A stretch of 64,000 nucleotides of DNA. Source: Ligula intestinalis. Lineage: Eukaryota; Platyhelminthes; Cestoda; Diphyllobothriidea; Diphyllobothriidae. The notes below the pieces were generated by a model, which ran no database searches, was not told where the DNA came from, and saw nothing but the letters and a program-made list of their open reading frames with translations. Positions 31,075 through 42,000 of this stretch are shown piece after piece. The position numbers and the translations under genes were made by a program. Every line of letters begins with the position of its first letter. The first letter of the stretch is position 1. The DNA lies in contig JAYGXS010000004.1 of assembly GCA_036362985.1 (NCBI GenBank), forward strand, positions 861,342 through 925,341, in the 5' to 3' direction.

Positions 31075-31390
31075 CGTTGATGAACGTTCATCGACCGCCA
31101 ACGAAACTCACTTGTTCCGCTTTACCTTCGGCCTCATTTCTCGAGCCCTGGCAGCAAACATAGCCGCTAGTCGTATATGCAGATAGTATTGCCGGCAAAG
31201 ACAAGGGAGACTGGAATGGCCATTTCTGACTCATAAGCCGTAGTCAGCCAGTTATACCCGGCCCGAAGTGGTGCACCACTTGATGTTCAAAATCACAAAC
31301 GTTTTGATCAGTCAAATACCCTAACCATGGAGCCGCGAGCTCGCTATCTTGCTATTTTAAGTCGGGAAATATTGGCACTCATTGGTTTTG
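31075..31390 (-). mobile_element. SINE-1, nearly complete
   Basis: The minus strand reads: head GCGAGCTCGCGGCTCCATGG (A-box side), CATCAAGTGGTGCACCACTT, GAAATGGCCATTCCAGTCTC, GCCGGCAATACTATCTGC, then GCTCGAGAAATGAGG and GGTCGATGAACGTTCATCAA. Head, body and 3' part are in the usual order. The B box is degenerate. Confidence 0.75.
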
Positions 31391-31869
31391 GTCAAATAGG
31401 CAACCTGATTGAAAATCAGCGCAAGAAATACTGATATTAAGACGAGGACTATTAAATAAGCTGCCCAGGGGACTAAGAAGTCTCGCACTGGTACGAAAAT
31501 CGTTATTACGAATGTGCATTTCACTATCGCAACCCAGTTTCACTAATAATAACAACCATAGATGCCAGTTGACGAACACCTTCTCTCTTTTTATGACAAA
31601 TGATCCAGCTAAAACTTCCGGAAATACATTTATTTGAGATACAACTGGGAAGTAATTCGACGGCCGAGGCTTAAGTGAAGTATGTTAGTGGGTGGCAGCG
31701 ACGTTGTAGCTTACGTTTGCATTCGTGCGAGGGCTTACTAATAAAGATTCCACCAGCCGCCTTCTGTATGAAAACGTTAACTCCTAAGGTAGATGGGCAG
31801 TTGTCGGGTGCTCCTAGATCCTCAGCTTTGCATTCTTACGAAACGAAATTGAATGAGAGTTCCACCTTG
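31391..31869. other. No recognisable gene
   Basis: Short frames only. Confidence 0.6.
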
Positions 31870-32180
31870 CACCACCGTCTGTCGAAGACTACTATCCACT
31901 ACGGTTGCTGTCAAGGCCTGATAAATGAGACCCAAGGCGCGGCGGGGCAGGTGAGTTCCGTCACCAGTCGGTGGACGTTCATTAACTAGTGTTAATATCC
32001 CCCGACATAAACCGGCAAGACAACAAGCTCATAACTCGACGGTTAGACCCTTAGACTCCGATCTAAAAGTTGGCGAGTTCCAGCTTCGGGTGGTGCACCA
32101 CTTGGGTTTGGGTATGACTGGCTGACGACTGTTAATACGCTAGAAATAGCCTCTCCAGTCTCCCTTGTCGTTACCGGCAT
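31870..32180 (+). mobile_element. SINE-1: 3' part joined to a following head
   Basis: 31920-31990 holds AAATGAGACCCAAGGCG and GGTGGACGTTCATTAAC (3' part). From 32020 a head begins, with AACAAGCTCATAACTCGACG, then GGCGAGTTCCAGCTTCGGGT, CACCACTTGGGTTTGG and the body to CTCCCTTGTCG. A head-to-tail junction of two copies, as at 28060-28360. Confidence 0.72.
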
Positions 32181-32423
32181 TACTATCTGGTTACTGGCTG
32201 TATCCCCTGCCAACCATATGTCCTGAGAGACAATATCGAAGTGGTTATGCCAAGGAACTGTCAGTATCTGAGATATTACAGTTAGGTCGGAAGCACTCTC
32301 CACCTGTAGGTAGACTGCGTAACCGCGGAGCTTAATTACCACGTTTAACTTCGTCCTGAAACTTGTTTGCAGCATTCGCAAAACTGTATATCTGGTGGTA
32401 TTAGAATATGCTAAAGTGTGATA

Positions 32424-32455
32424 GTATGAGGAAGAAGAAGATGAAGAAGAGGGGA
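32424..32455 (+). repeat. GAA-rich microsatellite
   Basis: Runs of GAAGAAGAAGATGAAGAAGA. Low complexity. Confidence 0.85.
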
Positions 32456-32675
32456 TAGGTGCATGGACTGTGTGTGTGTACCACGTGCGCCAAGTCCTGA
32501 CTCTGTACCTCCGTTCCGAAGGGTGAACCATAGATGCTTTATTGCATTGTCAGATGATTGCCGGCAACGCTAGCGACGAACCAGTCACAACTAGGACGTG
32601 GGTGGCAATGTTCCTGAGATGGTTATGTACAAAGCGCTTACTCATCAACTACATGCTTCGATCCAATCAGCTAAT

Positions 32676-33680
32676 TTACAGTACGCGCCAGAATTTGTGC
32701 AACATGCCGACATACGCGAAAGATTGATGCTCTTTCGCTTGTCGGCATTGACTCAGGCTGTGATACTGATCATCGTGTACTCGATTCTGAAGTGATTTCA
32801 GTCATGCTAGGATATCGGCTTTTTAACGAGCTTATTTCTGATCGCTAACAAGACGTATATGCTGTTAAAAGTACTTACTTAGATAGTATACGTTTTGATC
32901 TTTGATTGTCATTGCCTTTATAAATTCAAATATATTTTAAGGAAAAATAATACGAAAGAATTACTTCTTGCACTCGGTTGGTAGCAAATTACGTCTTTTT
33001 AATTTTATACTTAAAGAAAGGGTATCTTTCAGCATTAAAAATTTCTCATTATGAGCATTCTTACGAGTATACGGTGTTTATTCATAATATATCGCATACG
33101 TCAATTTATTAATGCTGCTCATAGGCTATAAAGAATATTACACACCTATTGTAACATTTGATGAAAATTATGTGGCTTCTTCCCTAAACTGTAGGCGAAA
33201 ACGTACTTTTTCTTAAACAGGATGTACACAGTGCGCAGTTTGTAAACCTTGAATTCGAGCGTCGCAGTCAATAGGTTTAAAAATTATTTGGCAATTCAGA
33301 AACCTTTTTAAAACAGATAGAAGCCCGTTCTTTAAGTACAAACTTAAAAAAGGCGTAATTGTCTACCAAAGGACTACAAATAATGATATTTTTGTTAACG
33401 TTTTCAATAAAATATATTTGAATTTATAAAGGCAGTCAAACTCAATGGTAAATACACATACTCTTTAAGCAGTTACTTTTCACAGTACATGCATTTTTAG
33501 TGGTCAGAATGAAGCTCATAGAAAAGCTCGCATCATATAATGACTGAAATAACTTCAGAAAATACTACACGATAATCAGTATCACAACCTGAGTCAATGC
33601 CGATTACGGAAAGAGTATCAATCTTTCGCATATGTTGGCATGTTGCACGAATTCTGGCGCGTAGTGTACTTTCGCCAAAA
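32676..33680. repeat. Long-inverted-arm element, copy 2
   Basis: The left arm (32676-33010) and right arm (33340-33680) are inverted copies: CGCGCCAGAATTTGTGCAAC at 32684 mirrors GTTGCACGAATTCTGGCGCG at 33642; GGCATTGACTCAGG mirrors CCTGAGTCAATGCC; CCTTTATAAATTCAAATATATTTT mirrors its counterpart near 33410. The roughly 330-bp centre has no transposase frame. It contains GCGAAAACGTACTTTTTCTTA, shared inverted with 12060-12090 and directly with 56870. Confidence 0.82.
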
Positions 33681-34599
33681 CAGAAAAATTAGAGTCTTAT
33701 TGCAGAGCTCCTAAAGAGTGGGACCCAAAACGGTTCAAGAGCATCTACTTATAATACGAATCAGTTATCGCGAAATTTTTCTATGAGCTGGTAGCTGTCG
33801 CAAGTCACTATCACATCTTCGACGTACCTACTTCAACAAAGTCGCTAATGTGACTTTTACAGAAAAGTATGAGTTCACAGAAGCACGTAATTTTGGAGAC
33901 GTGGTACTTTTATTAATTTTTGGAATTGTTTGGGGCTTTTGAAGTGGCTTGATGTTCTGGATGTATGAGGCAATCATGCCTACTAAAATGTCATTTGTTA
34001 TTTGTTCTTCATAGCAAGGGAGAGAAAACGTACAAATTCGAGTATAGGCCCCTGCTTTCAGTTTATGGCTCTGATGATGAATCCATGATGGATCTCCAAA
34101 CTTTAGGTGAAAAATGTCTTTTCGCAGCGATGGACTCATCTTTTTCTCAGTGTATTAATTTTTAGCCATTAAAACAGGAACAGCATGATTTTCTAAGCCA
34201 CGGAATCCAAACACTTCTAAACCCTCTTGACTCTTTAATACCTAGGTAACAGCTGCGAGCCACCATGACTGAGTATTAAACTCCCGGTTTTTTCGGAGCC
34301 CAAGTCATCACGTGATGTAAATAAAGCAGCTTATACCGCAGTGGCAGGTCTCTTTGGATTAAAATGTTTGCTTAAACACCGATAAATAGTTTCGTTTCTT
34401 CCGTGAATAAAAGAAGGATAGGCACACACGAGCTAACAAAATGTAACATTGAAAAAATTCCCATGGATAAATTCACGAGCATAGGTTGGCTTTTTATAAA
34501 TTATAGAGGCCCTGTTTATTTCCAGCAGCCAGGGCTCACATACTGTTCTCAACTACGCCCATCCTATAGGCAGAGATAAAAGATAAACTGCCAGCCCAG
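33681..34599. other. No recognisable gene
   Basis: Minus frame 33828-34139 (103 codons) and plus frame 33965-34165 overlap, and neither is recognisable. Confidence 0.55.
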
Positions 34600-34659
34600 A
34601 CCACCTCTTTGTGCATAGATTTATTCACCTGCACCAGTGAGGTAGAAGCTATTGATAGC

Positions 34660-35045
34660 ACGAGCCGGCGTCTGTCCAAAAGCGTACGAGAACACCTTCC
34701 GGCATGGTTAGAGATGGGCCAAGTAATAGGCATTAATAGTCAAAATTTTAGCGCACATGGTAGACTCAAACCGTCACGTGGATGCCAGAGAGACTATCCG
34801 AGTGACCTCCGAGGTGCCATCGAGCTATTCAAAACTACCTGGTCAGCAGCTGTTGGCTACAGCAGAAGCCGCTGCCATCAGAGTGTGCGCTCAACAGAAC
34901 TTTTTTGCAGCACCGCAGTTACCGGGGGGCACCATCGCTAGCACAACCGCACACGGCTTGTCACTTGGAATGGGGTCCTCCCAAAGGCGGACAGGTCCCT
35001 ACAGCAACCGTGCGCACCTCATCACCGGTCTTGGCCGCCGGTCTG
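34660..35045 (+). pseudogene. PLE endonuclease C-terminal remnant
   Basis: REHLPAWLEMGQVIGINSQ (34690 region) and, after a frameshift, HMVDSNRHVDARETIRV then SEVPSSYSKLPGQQLLATAE match the paired copies at 35403-35939. GIY core absent; no obvious tail before 35145. Confidence 0.78.
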
Positions 35046-35402
35046 CTTAGATACTGATATTTCGCCCGACCTCCACCGACCCTGACAGCAGCACTACTAA
35101 TTGCCACAAGTTACAATAGTTTATAAACTTAATTACCATATGAATTTACAGGCCTGAAGAGAATGTAAAATCTTTCAGATATTCAGAAGTCCAGTTTGGC
35201 GAGTATGCGTAAACTTTCGACAAATTCTGGAAACTGGGTGCGGTTTCAAACGTGTTCGGCTTTTCGGAGAAGTGGGTCGTGGGAATGGGGTGGGGTTCGA
35301 TAAGCGAGGGCTGGTTGTAAGGGTAGGGTTTGATGGAGCAGTCCGGAGGGGAGGGGGAGACGGGGGGAGGGAGACAAATAGCGCGTGGATGACTGAATGC
35401 CG

Positions 35403-35756
35403 CTAAGTGACTCTGGGCCATGCCAACTGTGGGGCTTGTAGGAAGTTCTTTAGTGCACACAAAGCGGGCTTCATCAGCTTGATAGCGGTCACTTCTGCTG
35501 CTGCTAGCAGGCGCTGGCCCAGGGACTTCGGATAATTTGATGGCACCCTGTAGGTCACACGGAACGCTTCGTTGGGGTCCACCCAGTGTCCGGAATCGAC
35601 CATGTGCGCCAGAATAGAGCTGTTTATGCTCCTGACTTCACCTTTTCTCAGCCATGCTGGGAGGTGTACCTGGAGGTGCTCGCGGCATAGCTGAGAAAAG
35701 GTGAATTCAGGAGCATAAACAGCTCTATTCTGGCGCACATGGTCGATTCCGGACAC
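35403..35756 (-). pseudogene. PLE endonuclease C-terminus (left arm)
   Basis: The in-family part is REHLQVHLPAWLRKGEVRSI, then HMVDSGHWVDPNEAFRVTYR and GQRLLAAAEVTAIKLMKPA. It ends with the predicted natural stop after PRVT. The first 20 or so residues are read from the opposite arm, so the start is artificial. The preceding GIY-YIG core is missing. Its mirror copy at 35739-35939 is almost identical. Confidence 0.8.
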
Positions 35757-35939
35757 CGGGTGGACCCCAACGAAGCGTTCCGTGTGATCTACAGGGTCAC
35801 ATCAAATTATCCGAAGTCCCTGGGTCAGCGCCTGCTAGCAACAGCAGAAGTGACCGCTATCAGGCTGATGAAGCCCGCTTTGTGTGCACTAAAGAACTTC
35901 CTGCAAGCCGCACAGTTGGCATGGCCCACAGTCACTTAG
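35692..35939 (+). pseudogene. PLE endonuclease C-terminus (right arm)
   Basis: Reads SILAHMVDSGHRVDPNEAF then VTSNYPKSLGQRLLATAEV to the stop at 35937-35939. Same stop position as the left arm copy. It encodes only the last 80 or so residues of the PLE protein, so it has no nuclease core. Confidence 0.8.
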
Positions 35940-36110
35940 CAGTATGCAGTCATCCAGCCTTCGCTTATCGAACCCCACCCCATTCCCATGACGCACTTGT
36001 CCGAAAAGGCGAACACGTTTGAACTCACACCTAGTTTCCATATAAATGTAAGGCCTGATGAGAATTTGTCGAGAGGACAGGTATACTCGCCAAACGGGAC
36101 TTCTGAATGC

Positions 36111-38279
36111 TCTGATGGGAATATTCGCGACTTTTCATACACACAGTATGGGTATGAAAACGTGCAACATGCTGAATTTAGCAAAATATAGATAATCACT
36201 CGCGAACAAGTTTTACCACATGTACGAAAAATTAGCATTGCTATTGAAAAAATTGGGCAAATTCGTTGCTTTAAAGAAATGAAAGAAGTACTAATTATTT
36301 GTTTAGAAAAACGAAATCTTCTTGATAATCCCAAGTGCCAAAGACGTAAAAACAGCTTTAATTAGAACAATATATTTAAATTTTTGCAAAAAACTGAATG
36401 TATGACCATACTTCTTTTTACATAAAAAGAACTTTTGTTAAGTCAATATTTTTTAAACATGTTGTTGGTGTATAGCTTCTAATGCTTAAAGATGGACCTT
36501 TAAACGCCGATAAATTTTCCAGCTTATTCAGTGTTTTCAATTTTTCGTTCCTAAATTCGCATTCCCTTCGACATTTTTATCAAAACCTTTTGAATAACAT
36601 ATCCATAAAATGAATTAACCGAAGAAATGGGTTTTCGGATGTATGTTCATACGAAAATGGGAATGTGGGCTTTAGTTAGAAATTCCTCTAAACAGCAAAA
36701 AGAATGTCCGCAACAAAGTCTGATATCACTTATCCTTAGATTCAGAAAGAACGTTTCTATAAAAGGTTACCTCTTGAAAAAACATGTTACTAAGGTCTTC
36801 AGCTGACAAAATTCTGTGCATTTTACATATATTTCCAAGGTCAAGTCAAAATGATTATGGAGATGTTTGAGAAGTTTTTTTTTAACTTTACTGAAGATGA
36901 ATGATTAATTTTGACTGATACTGAAAGAAATCACTTTTCTCCTTATATTGGATTATTTTCTGCCATAGCGTATTACTTTCACGGTGTGTTGTAAACTTGC
37001 GCATGCAAAAATGAGTGGCCATATATATGGCAATTTTTTGACATTATTATTATTTTTCTGTCTGCTTCTTTTCTAAATTACGCCTAAGCGGAAAATATAG
37101 CGCACAAAAAGTTTATTTCAACGTGATCTAGATTTAATAAGATTTGGTTTTTTCTTAATATTCCTGATAATGTATGACCAGCTTTGGTAACGTCCTTTTA
37201 AAACTCGATGCGGTGAAACAAATAGGCTCAAAACATTTTACTGCATTTTGCGCCAGAAAACTGCATAGCTAAGCAAAAAATAAAACCGAAATTCTTCTGG
37301 AAGTACATGCGATTCCTTAAAACTGGCTGCACTTACATTTGAGCAAATTCGGACAAAATATTCCAGTTCTGGAAGGGATTTTTCTTAAATTCCCCTCGTT
37401 AATTTTGGAGTTTTCCATAGAACAATGTATATTTATAAAAAAAGTTTGCTGCTGCCATATTTAATGGCATAGTTAACTCCTTCCATATGAGACTTCTCCC
37501 AATTTCGCCAGAATTAATGGCCATTTTCCCAATAAACCAAACCAAAAGGGTGATTTGCCTAACTAAAAGGATTTCCCAGGATTAAATGGATCAAAATAAC
37601 CTGAACAAATATTCGCTGAACCAGCAAGTCAAATTTCGTCATAAAATTTGCACAATTTCGTGGCCATACTGTACATCGGGTGGCTTATTTCAATCATCAT
37701 ATACCGATTTTACCTCTTTTCGTTTATTTGGACCCCCAAATACTTGGGGAAAGAGGGGCATTAGCGCACTACATTGACACTGATTTAAATAAAGTCTCAG
37801 CTGGCGAGCTTTTTAAGTCAGACAGCTGCAGTCTTCAGCCATAAGGCCCATTTTCCTGTGTTATGTGTGGTTCATGTGCCACATTTTATTCCCGGTGAGC
37901 GGATGACTTTTTGGAAAATAAGTTCGAAAGTATAAAAGAAAGGGCCCAGTTTCTTGCGTTTAGGAATGCAGCTATCTTGTCTTTCAGTAACACACTTCGA
38001 CAGTAGTAGGTAGGAGGAAGGTCTGATCAACGCTCAACAACAGAAAGTAGAAATGAGTGTAAAATTTACCATACTTCTCTTCTACTTGAAGGCGATTTAG
38101 TGGGCAAAACGGAGAAAATTTAGACGATATGTCCACAAAGCGGCCTGAATAAGATTTTTAAAGCCAAGCAAACACGGCAAAATATGCCCTATTTAAATAT
38201 TGAATTTTTCATAACAATAACGCTGATCACCATCTTAGATACCCCTTGCCCCGGAATGCTGTCTTACAGGGTCGGTGGT
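36111..38279. other. AT-rich region without genes
   Basis: No coding frame recognised. 37330-37560 is an inverted relative of repeat unit A: CAAATTCGGACAAAATATTCC then AGTTCTGGAAGGGATT corresponds to the complement of 44470-44530. Confidence 0.6.
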
Positions 38280-38530
38280 CTAAGTGTTGTTTATTTTTTA
38301 GTTTATTACTAAGTTTACTATTCAAGTTAAGTGCAGTTTAGTTTTTGGCTTCATAAAGTTCACCTTAGTTTATTTAGTTCCATTTAGAAGATGGTAGTTA
38401 ATTTAGTAAATGTTTCTAAATTTAGTGGTACCTTACCAAACGATAACTAAACTCAACTAAAATTAAACTAATAAACTTAGTAATTAACGTAAAATTAAAC
38501 ACATGTAAAATGAATAAAATTAAAAGTAAC
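38280..38530. repeat. TTTAGTT-rich imperfect palindrome
   Basis: The left half is rich in GTTTAGTT/TTTAGT and the right half in AACTAAA/AAATTAAAC, so the stretch can fold on itself imperfectly. A related TTAGTTTAG-rich piece occurs at 53950-54070. Confidence 0.6.
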
Positions 38531-38689
38531 CAGAGGACTAGGAGCTTTGTGCGACTGACTTAAAACTGCAATTCAACGCTCTGGGAGATCAGAATTTTAT
38601 TTTCATATCCAGTTCTCTATTTAACGAAGATTTTCTTTGGCATAAAATAACTTCAATAAGCGCATTTTCTAGTTTGGCGCCCTAACTCA

Positions 38690-39740
38690 CCTTCAGACTA
38701 ACAAGAAAAGTGCAATAAACAACTTAAATTTCAAAACTGCCGAAAAAATCAATAGGTATACAAAGTGAGACCTGATTTGTAGATTTGGTTTCAGTCAGTC
38801 TCCATCCGGTGGCCTCTGTCTTCTCCATGTGTTTATAAATACCATCCAACTCGACGTGCCGGTTAATGCAGGAATCATCGGAGTGCATACCTTCGAGGAA
38901 TTCTCGGCCATTTTTGGAAAGGCAAATTCCGACAACGCATGTTTTATCCCATGCAAAGGTGTGTCCTGTGCTGAGGTAATGCATGGCCACTTCGGACAAA
39001 AACGGTCACGTCTATTCACGGCCAATTTTTGCTCGTGAATGCGCGTGGAGACGGATCTTCCTGTTTGGCCACAATATACAGTATCACAACCTCCACATGG
39101 GATTTTATAGATGGCTTCTTTCTTATTGAGGTAGCTGACCTTATCCTTAGGGAGCACTAGCTAGGAGCGTAAATTAGCCATTGGTTTCCCCTTTTTTATT
39201 TGGTGTTTCCGCAAGTGTCTTTCAACGAGTTCAGATGCATTCCTTATATAAGGGAAGACTCGCCATGTATTTGTTTTGGGCGCTTGAGTAGAACTATCTG
39301 GTTCCTTTTTGTTGCGTATAAAGGTTTTGGCGTAAACATTTCGGAGAAACAAATCAAACAAGTAATTGAGCTATATTCGGTCGATTTGTTCTTCAAAGCA
39401 GTGTGTCTTTGCTCGATGTAGCAGACTATTGAAGGCACTCCGTTAATGAGAGATGGGATTGCATGGGATCAAACACACATCGTCGGATTTTGCCCCTCCA
39501 CAAATGGCTGAGAATTCTTCGAAGCATGCATAAACCGGCGTGTCGAGTTGAATGGTACTTATTAACACATCAAAGAACGATGGAAAAGTGAGAGGCCACA
39601 GGATAGAGACTGACGGATACCAAAATTACTAATCACGCCTCACTTTGTATAGGTATTGATTTTTTCGGCAGTTTTGAAATTTTAGTTGTTCATAGCACTT
39701 TTATTATTAGTCCGAAGACAAGTTGGAGCGCCAAACTAAA
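38690..39740 (-). mobile_element. PLE type-E end bounded by inverted tails
   Basis: The minus endonuclease and linker (39440 down to 38724) end in a tail near 38690. From 39440 to 39740 runs a + strand copy of the same C-terminus and tail: CACTTTGTATAGGTATTGAT then TTTTTCGGCAGTTTTGAAAT mirrors ATCAATAGGTATACAAAGTG at 38750. Decayed hammerhead-like motifs sit in both tails (38693 and 39712 regions). Confidence 0.82.
38724..39438 (-). pseudogene. PLE linker and GIY-YIG endonuclease, frameshifted
   Basis: The linker reads CYIEQRHTALKNKSTEYSSI, then DLFLRNVYAKTFIRNKK and WRVFPYIRNASELVERHLRK. The nuclease core is EAIYKIPCGGCDTVYCGQTG, then TRIHEQKLAVNRRD (38990-39110), with YCGQTGR for the YIG strand. 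A frameshift near 38990 moves to AMHYLSTGHTFAWDKTCVVG and GREFLEGMHSDDSCINRHV, DGIYKHME. Two or three frameshifts in all. Conserved order and residues make the identification firm. Confidence 0.87.
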
Positions 39741-39749
39741 ACATTCACT

Positions 39750-40280
39750 CATTTAAAGTATTTTATCCCAAATAACATCTTCTTCAAATTTCCAGTTTAT
39801 ATGGAAGTTATCTACTTCGCGGTACAAAGTATCATAGGACAGAGTAGCGCACTAAGAAACCAATCATAAATTTCATAGCTTTTGTTGAAAAAAAAGATGG
39901 ATGGACTGATGGTGATTCACAGAATGGGTTGGCTACGCCATATTGAGTTCTCAGGAGCCCCTAATTGTAACCCTACTTTCGTGTGGTGTGGAAAGATGGA
40001 GCCTTTCACGTCGAGACAGTTGTTGGTCCAATCTCGTTACTTCATTTCTGGTAAGTTATACAGGCAACCTAGGGGGAAGTCGAATTTCTTTTGCATTTAG
40101 GTTTGCAGATATTATGTCTTTTTATGATACCTCCCGACATTGTGGGCTTGGGACAACGATAGTAGGAGGAAAGCATTAATCAAAAAACGGTCAGACAAAC
40201 GAAGAGAAAAAAAACGTTAGACCAAGAACACTATTTGTCTGCGTTCACCCAAACCTGGGTAAGTGCACAGGGGCCAGGAT
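39750..40280 (+). repeat. Dispersed direct repeat E, copy 1
   Basis: Matches 41500-42000 in the same orientation: CACAGAATGGGTTGGCTACG and ATATTATGTC(T)TTTTATGA, CGACATTGTGGGC, CACTATTTGTCTGCG. No coding content. The copies are about 1.7 kb apart. Confidence 0.8.
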
Positions 40281-40975
40281 GTGGATGTGAAGTCGTACGA
40301 TGGGAGGATGCAGGATGCAACAGTCATGGGACTGCTTCGGAGACCTTTTTATGTAAGGAATGGCTCTCCAGACTTCGGTTTGTTGTTGCACTGGCCGTCG
40401 TCTGTTCCTTCGGTGCATGCTCTGTTTAATAAATGACTTCAGGCATCGATTTGCTCGGAAGAGTTCCTGATTAGTTCGGACAGTTGATTGGTCTATGGCT
40501 ACTATAATAAGCCTCGTTTTGTTGCTTCTTCTCACCTCTGAAGATGGACTCCTGCAAGAGTCCGAAAGCTCAGGACAATTAATCAATTGATTCGGTGCTC
40601 GACACGTCTTCTTCCTTATCCATGCAGATGCCTGGAACGTGAACCTTTTTTATTTATTCAGGAAGTCGTCTGTACAATACTGTTTACCAGTTGTACTGCA
40701 GTCTGTTGTGGTCAAACTGGAAGAAATCTATCCACCTGCATACATGAACACCAGTTATCGGTGAGAAGATGAGACCACCTATAGCCAGTTGCCATGCGCT
40801 GGACTTTAAGTTGCATTGGAGAAAACACAAATCTTTAGCACCTATCTAACTAGGAATGGCCTTGGATTCCTGAAGACAATGCACTCAGATAAGGCATGCA
40901 GCAACGAGCATATTGATTTGGATGCGAACTACAAACCCCTCAAGATCAGATAGAAGCTAAAACATCCACCACCAA
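40250..40975. mobile_element. PLE pieces: minus linker, plus tail, plus endonuclease
   Basis: 40250-40470 (-) reads LFRANRCLKSFIKQSMHRRN, RRRPVQQQTEVWRAIPYIK, a PLE linker. 40490-40610 (+) is a tail with an excellent hammerhead-like motif. 40640-40960 (+) is an endonuclease remnant with AVCCGQTGRNLSTCIHEHQL and stops. Both a tail followed by more PLE and opposite-facing halves are typical of rearranged PLE insertions. Confidence 0.78.
40538..40571 (+). ncRNA. Hammerhead-like motif, intact core and stem II (best example)
   Basis: CTGAAGA 40538-40544, T, perfect 6-bp stem II (GGACTC with GAGTCC, loop CTGCAA), GAAA 40564-40567, GC, TC. The GC spacer is self-complementary. Predicted cleavage would follow C40571. 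The one departure from the canonical core is the extra T before stem II. Confidence 0.62.
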
Positions 40976-40999
40976 CATCACGATTAAATGCGAACAAAA

Positions 41000-41280
41000 A
41001 CTATTCTCCCCCCAATAGAGGAGAATATACGAGTTCCAGGCGGCAGTTCCGAAGAAGAAGATGCAATCACTGGAACAAGGACTTTATTTTCCTGACGTTT
41101 CGAATTCCGTCGGGAATCTTTAGTCATAGGTAATCGTAAACAGGTCTGAGACATGCGCATAATTACATGCGGACGAGAGCTATTTTCCCAACTAATGGCA
41201 TAATTAAATGCGGGGATGATTATCTTGCTACACACTGACCCACCGTAGAAATTTGTGGTTGCCACCGTTTTGAGTAAACT
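41000..41280 (-). mobile_element. PLE type-A tail, minus strand
   Basis: Matches 9650-9815 and 24160-24360: GATGCAATCACTGGAACAAG, the hammerhead-like motif, and GGTCTGAGACATGCGCAT. No coding remnant was recognised upstream. Confidence 0.75.
41094..41127 (-). ncRNA. Type-A hammerhead-like motif, core changed
   Basis: Stem II AGATTCC with GGAATTC (six of seven positions pair), loop CGAC, GAAA, CG, TC. The left core is ATGACTA as in 9720-9753. Confidence 0.45.
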
Positions 41281-41303
41281 GCTTTTGCAACATTCTCATT
41301 TGC

Positions 41304-41338
41304 CTGACGACGAGCTAGGGGAAAAGACTCGAAAATTC
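41304..41338 (+). ncRNA. Hammerhead-like motif, intact core, short stem II
   Basis: CTGACGA 41304-41310, C, stem II GAG with CTC at its base, GAAA 41331-41334, AT, TC. It sits in a short plus-strand type-B tail (41290-41345) with no coding part. Confidence 0.5.
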
Positions 41339-41499
41339 ACACAATAAATAATATCATTTTCCAAAGGACTCTATCGTTAACAACAAAGTGAAATTTAAAA
41401 AAAAACTAAAACTCACCACAGGATTAAGGGTACCTAGGGTGGTAGACGGGCTTTATGGTTACCAAATTTTCTCTCAAGATGGCATTTCAACGCTTTATG

Positions 41500-42000
41500 A
41501 GGTCAGAATTTTATTTGCACATAAGTTTAGCTATTTCGCGGTACGAATTAGCATAGGATTGTGTAGTGTGCTAATAAACCAATCAAAACTTCATATTTTT
41601 TGGAAAAAATGAGGAATGGACTAAAGGTGGTTCACAGAATGGGTTGGCTACGCCATATCGAATCCTTAGGAGCCGCAAATTATAACGCTACGTTCGTGTG
41701 TAGCAGATAGATGGGGCCTTTGTTATCGAGGTAGAAACGAGTCCACTCCCGTTATTTCATCGCTGGTAAATTAAATAGGGAAGATAGAGGGAGGTCAAAT
41801 TTCTTTAGAATTTAGGTATGCAGATATTTTGTCCTTTTATGACACAATCCGACATTGTGGGCGTGGGACAAAGATCGGAGACGGGAAGCCTAAATCAACA
41901 AATGCTCAAACCACCGAAAAGAGAAAATAAGCGTTTGATCTAGCACACTATTTGTCTATGCTCACTTTAACATGATTAAGCGCGCAGGAACCAGGAATGT
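41500..42000 (+). repeat. Dispersed direct repeat E, copy 2
   Basis: Second copy of 39750-40280. Ends near CAGGAACCAGGA, matching CAGGGGCCAGGA in copy 1. Confidence 0.8.

Larger units (their letters stand above)
35145..36110. mobile_element. Head-to-head pair of PLE ends forming a large inverted repeat
   Basis: The left arm (about 35145-35660, minus) and right arm (about 35692-36110, plus) each hold the same endonuclease C-terminus and tail. The tail blocks GAACCCCACCCCATTCCCA and GGCGAACACGTTTGAA mirror GGGAATGGGGTGGGGTTCG and TTCAAACGTGTTCGGC. The centre spacer is about 35 bases. The left arm has an extra G-rich insertion of about 75 bases at 35317-35390. Confidence 0.87.
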
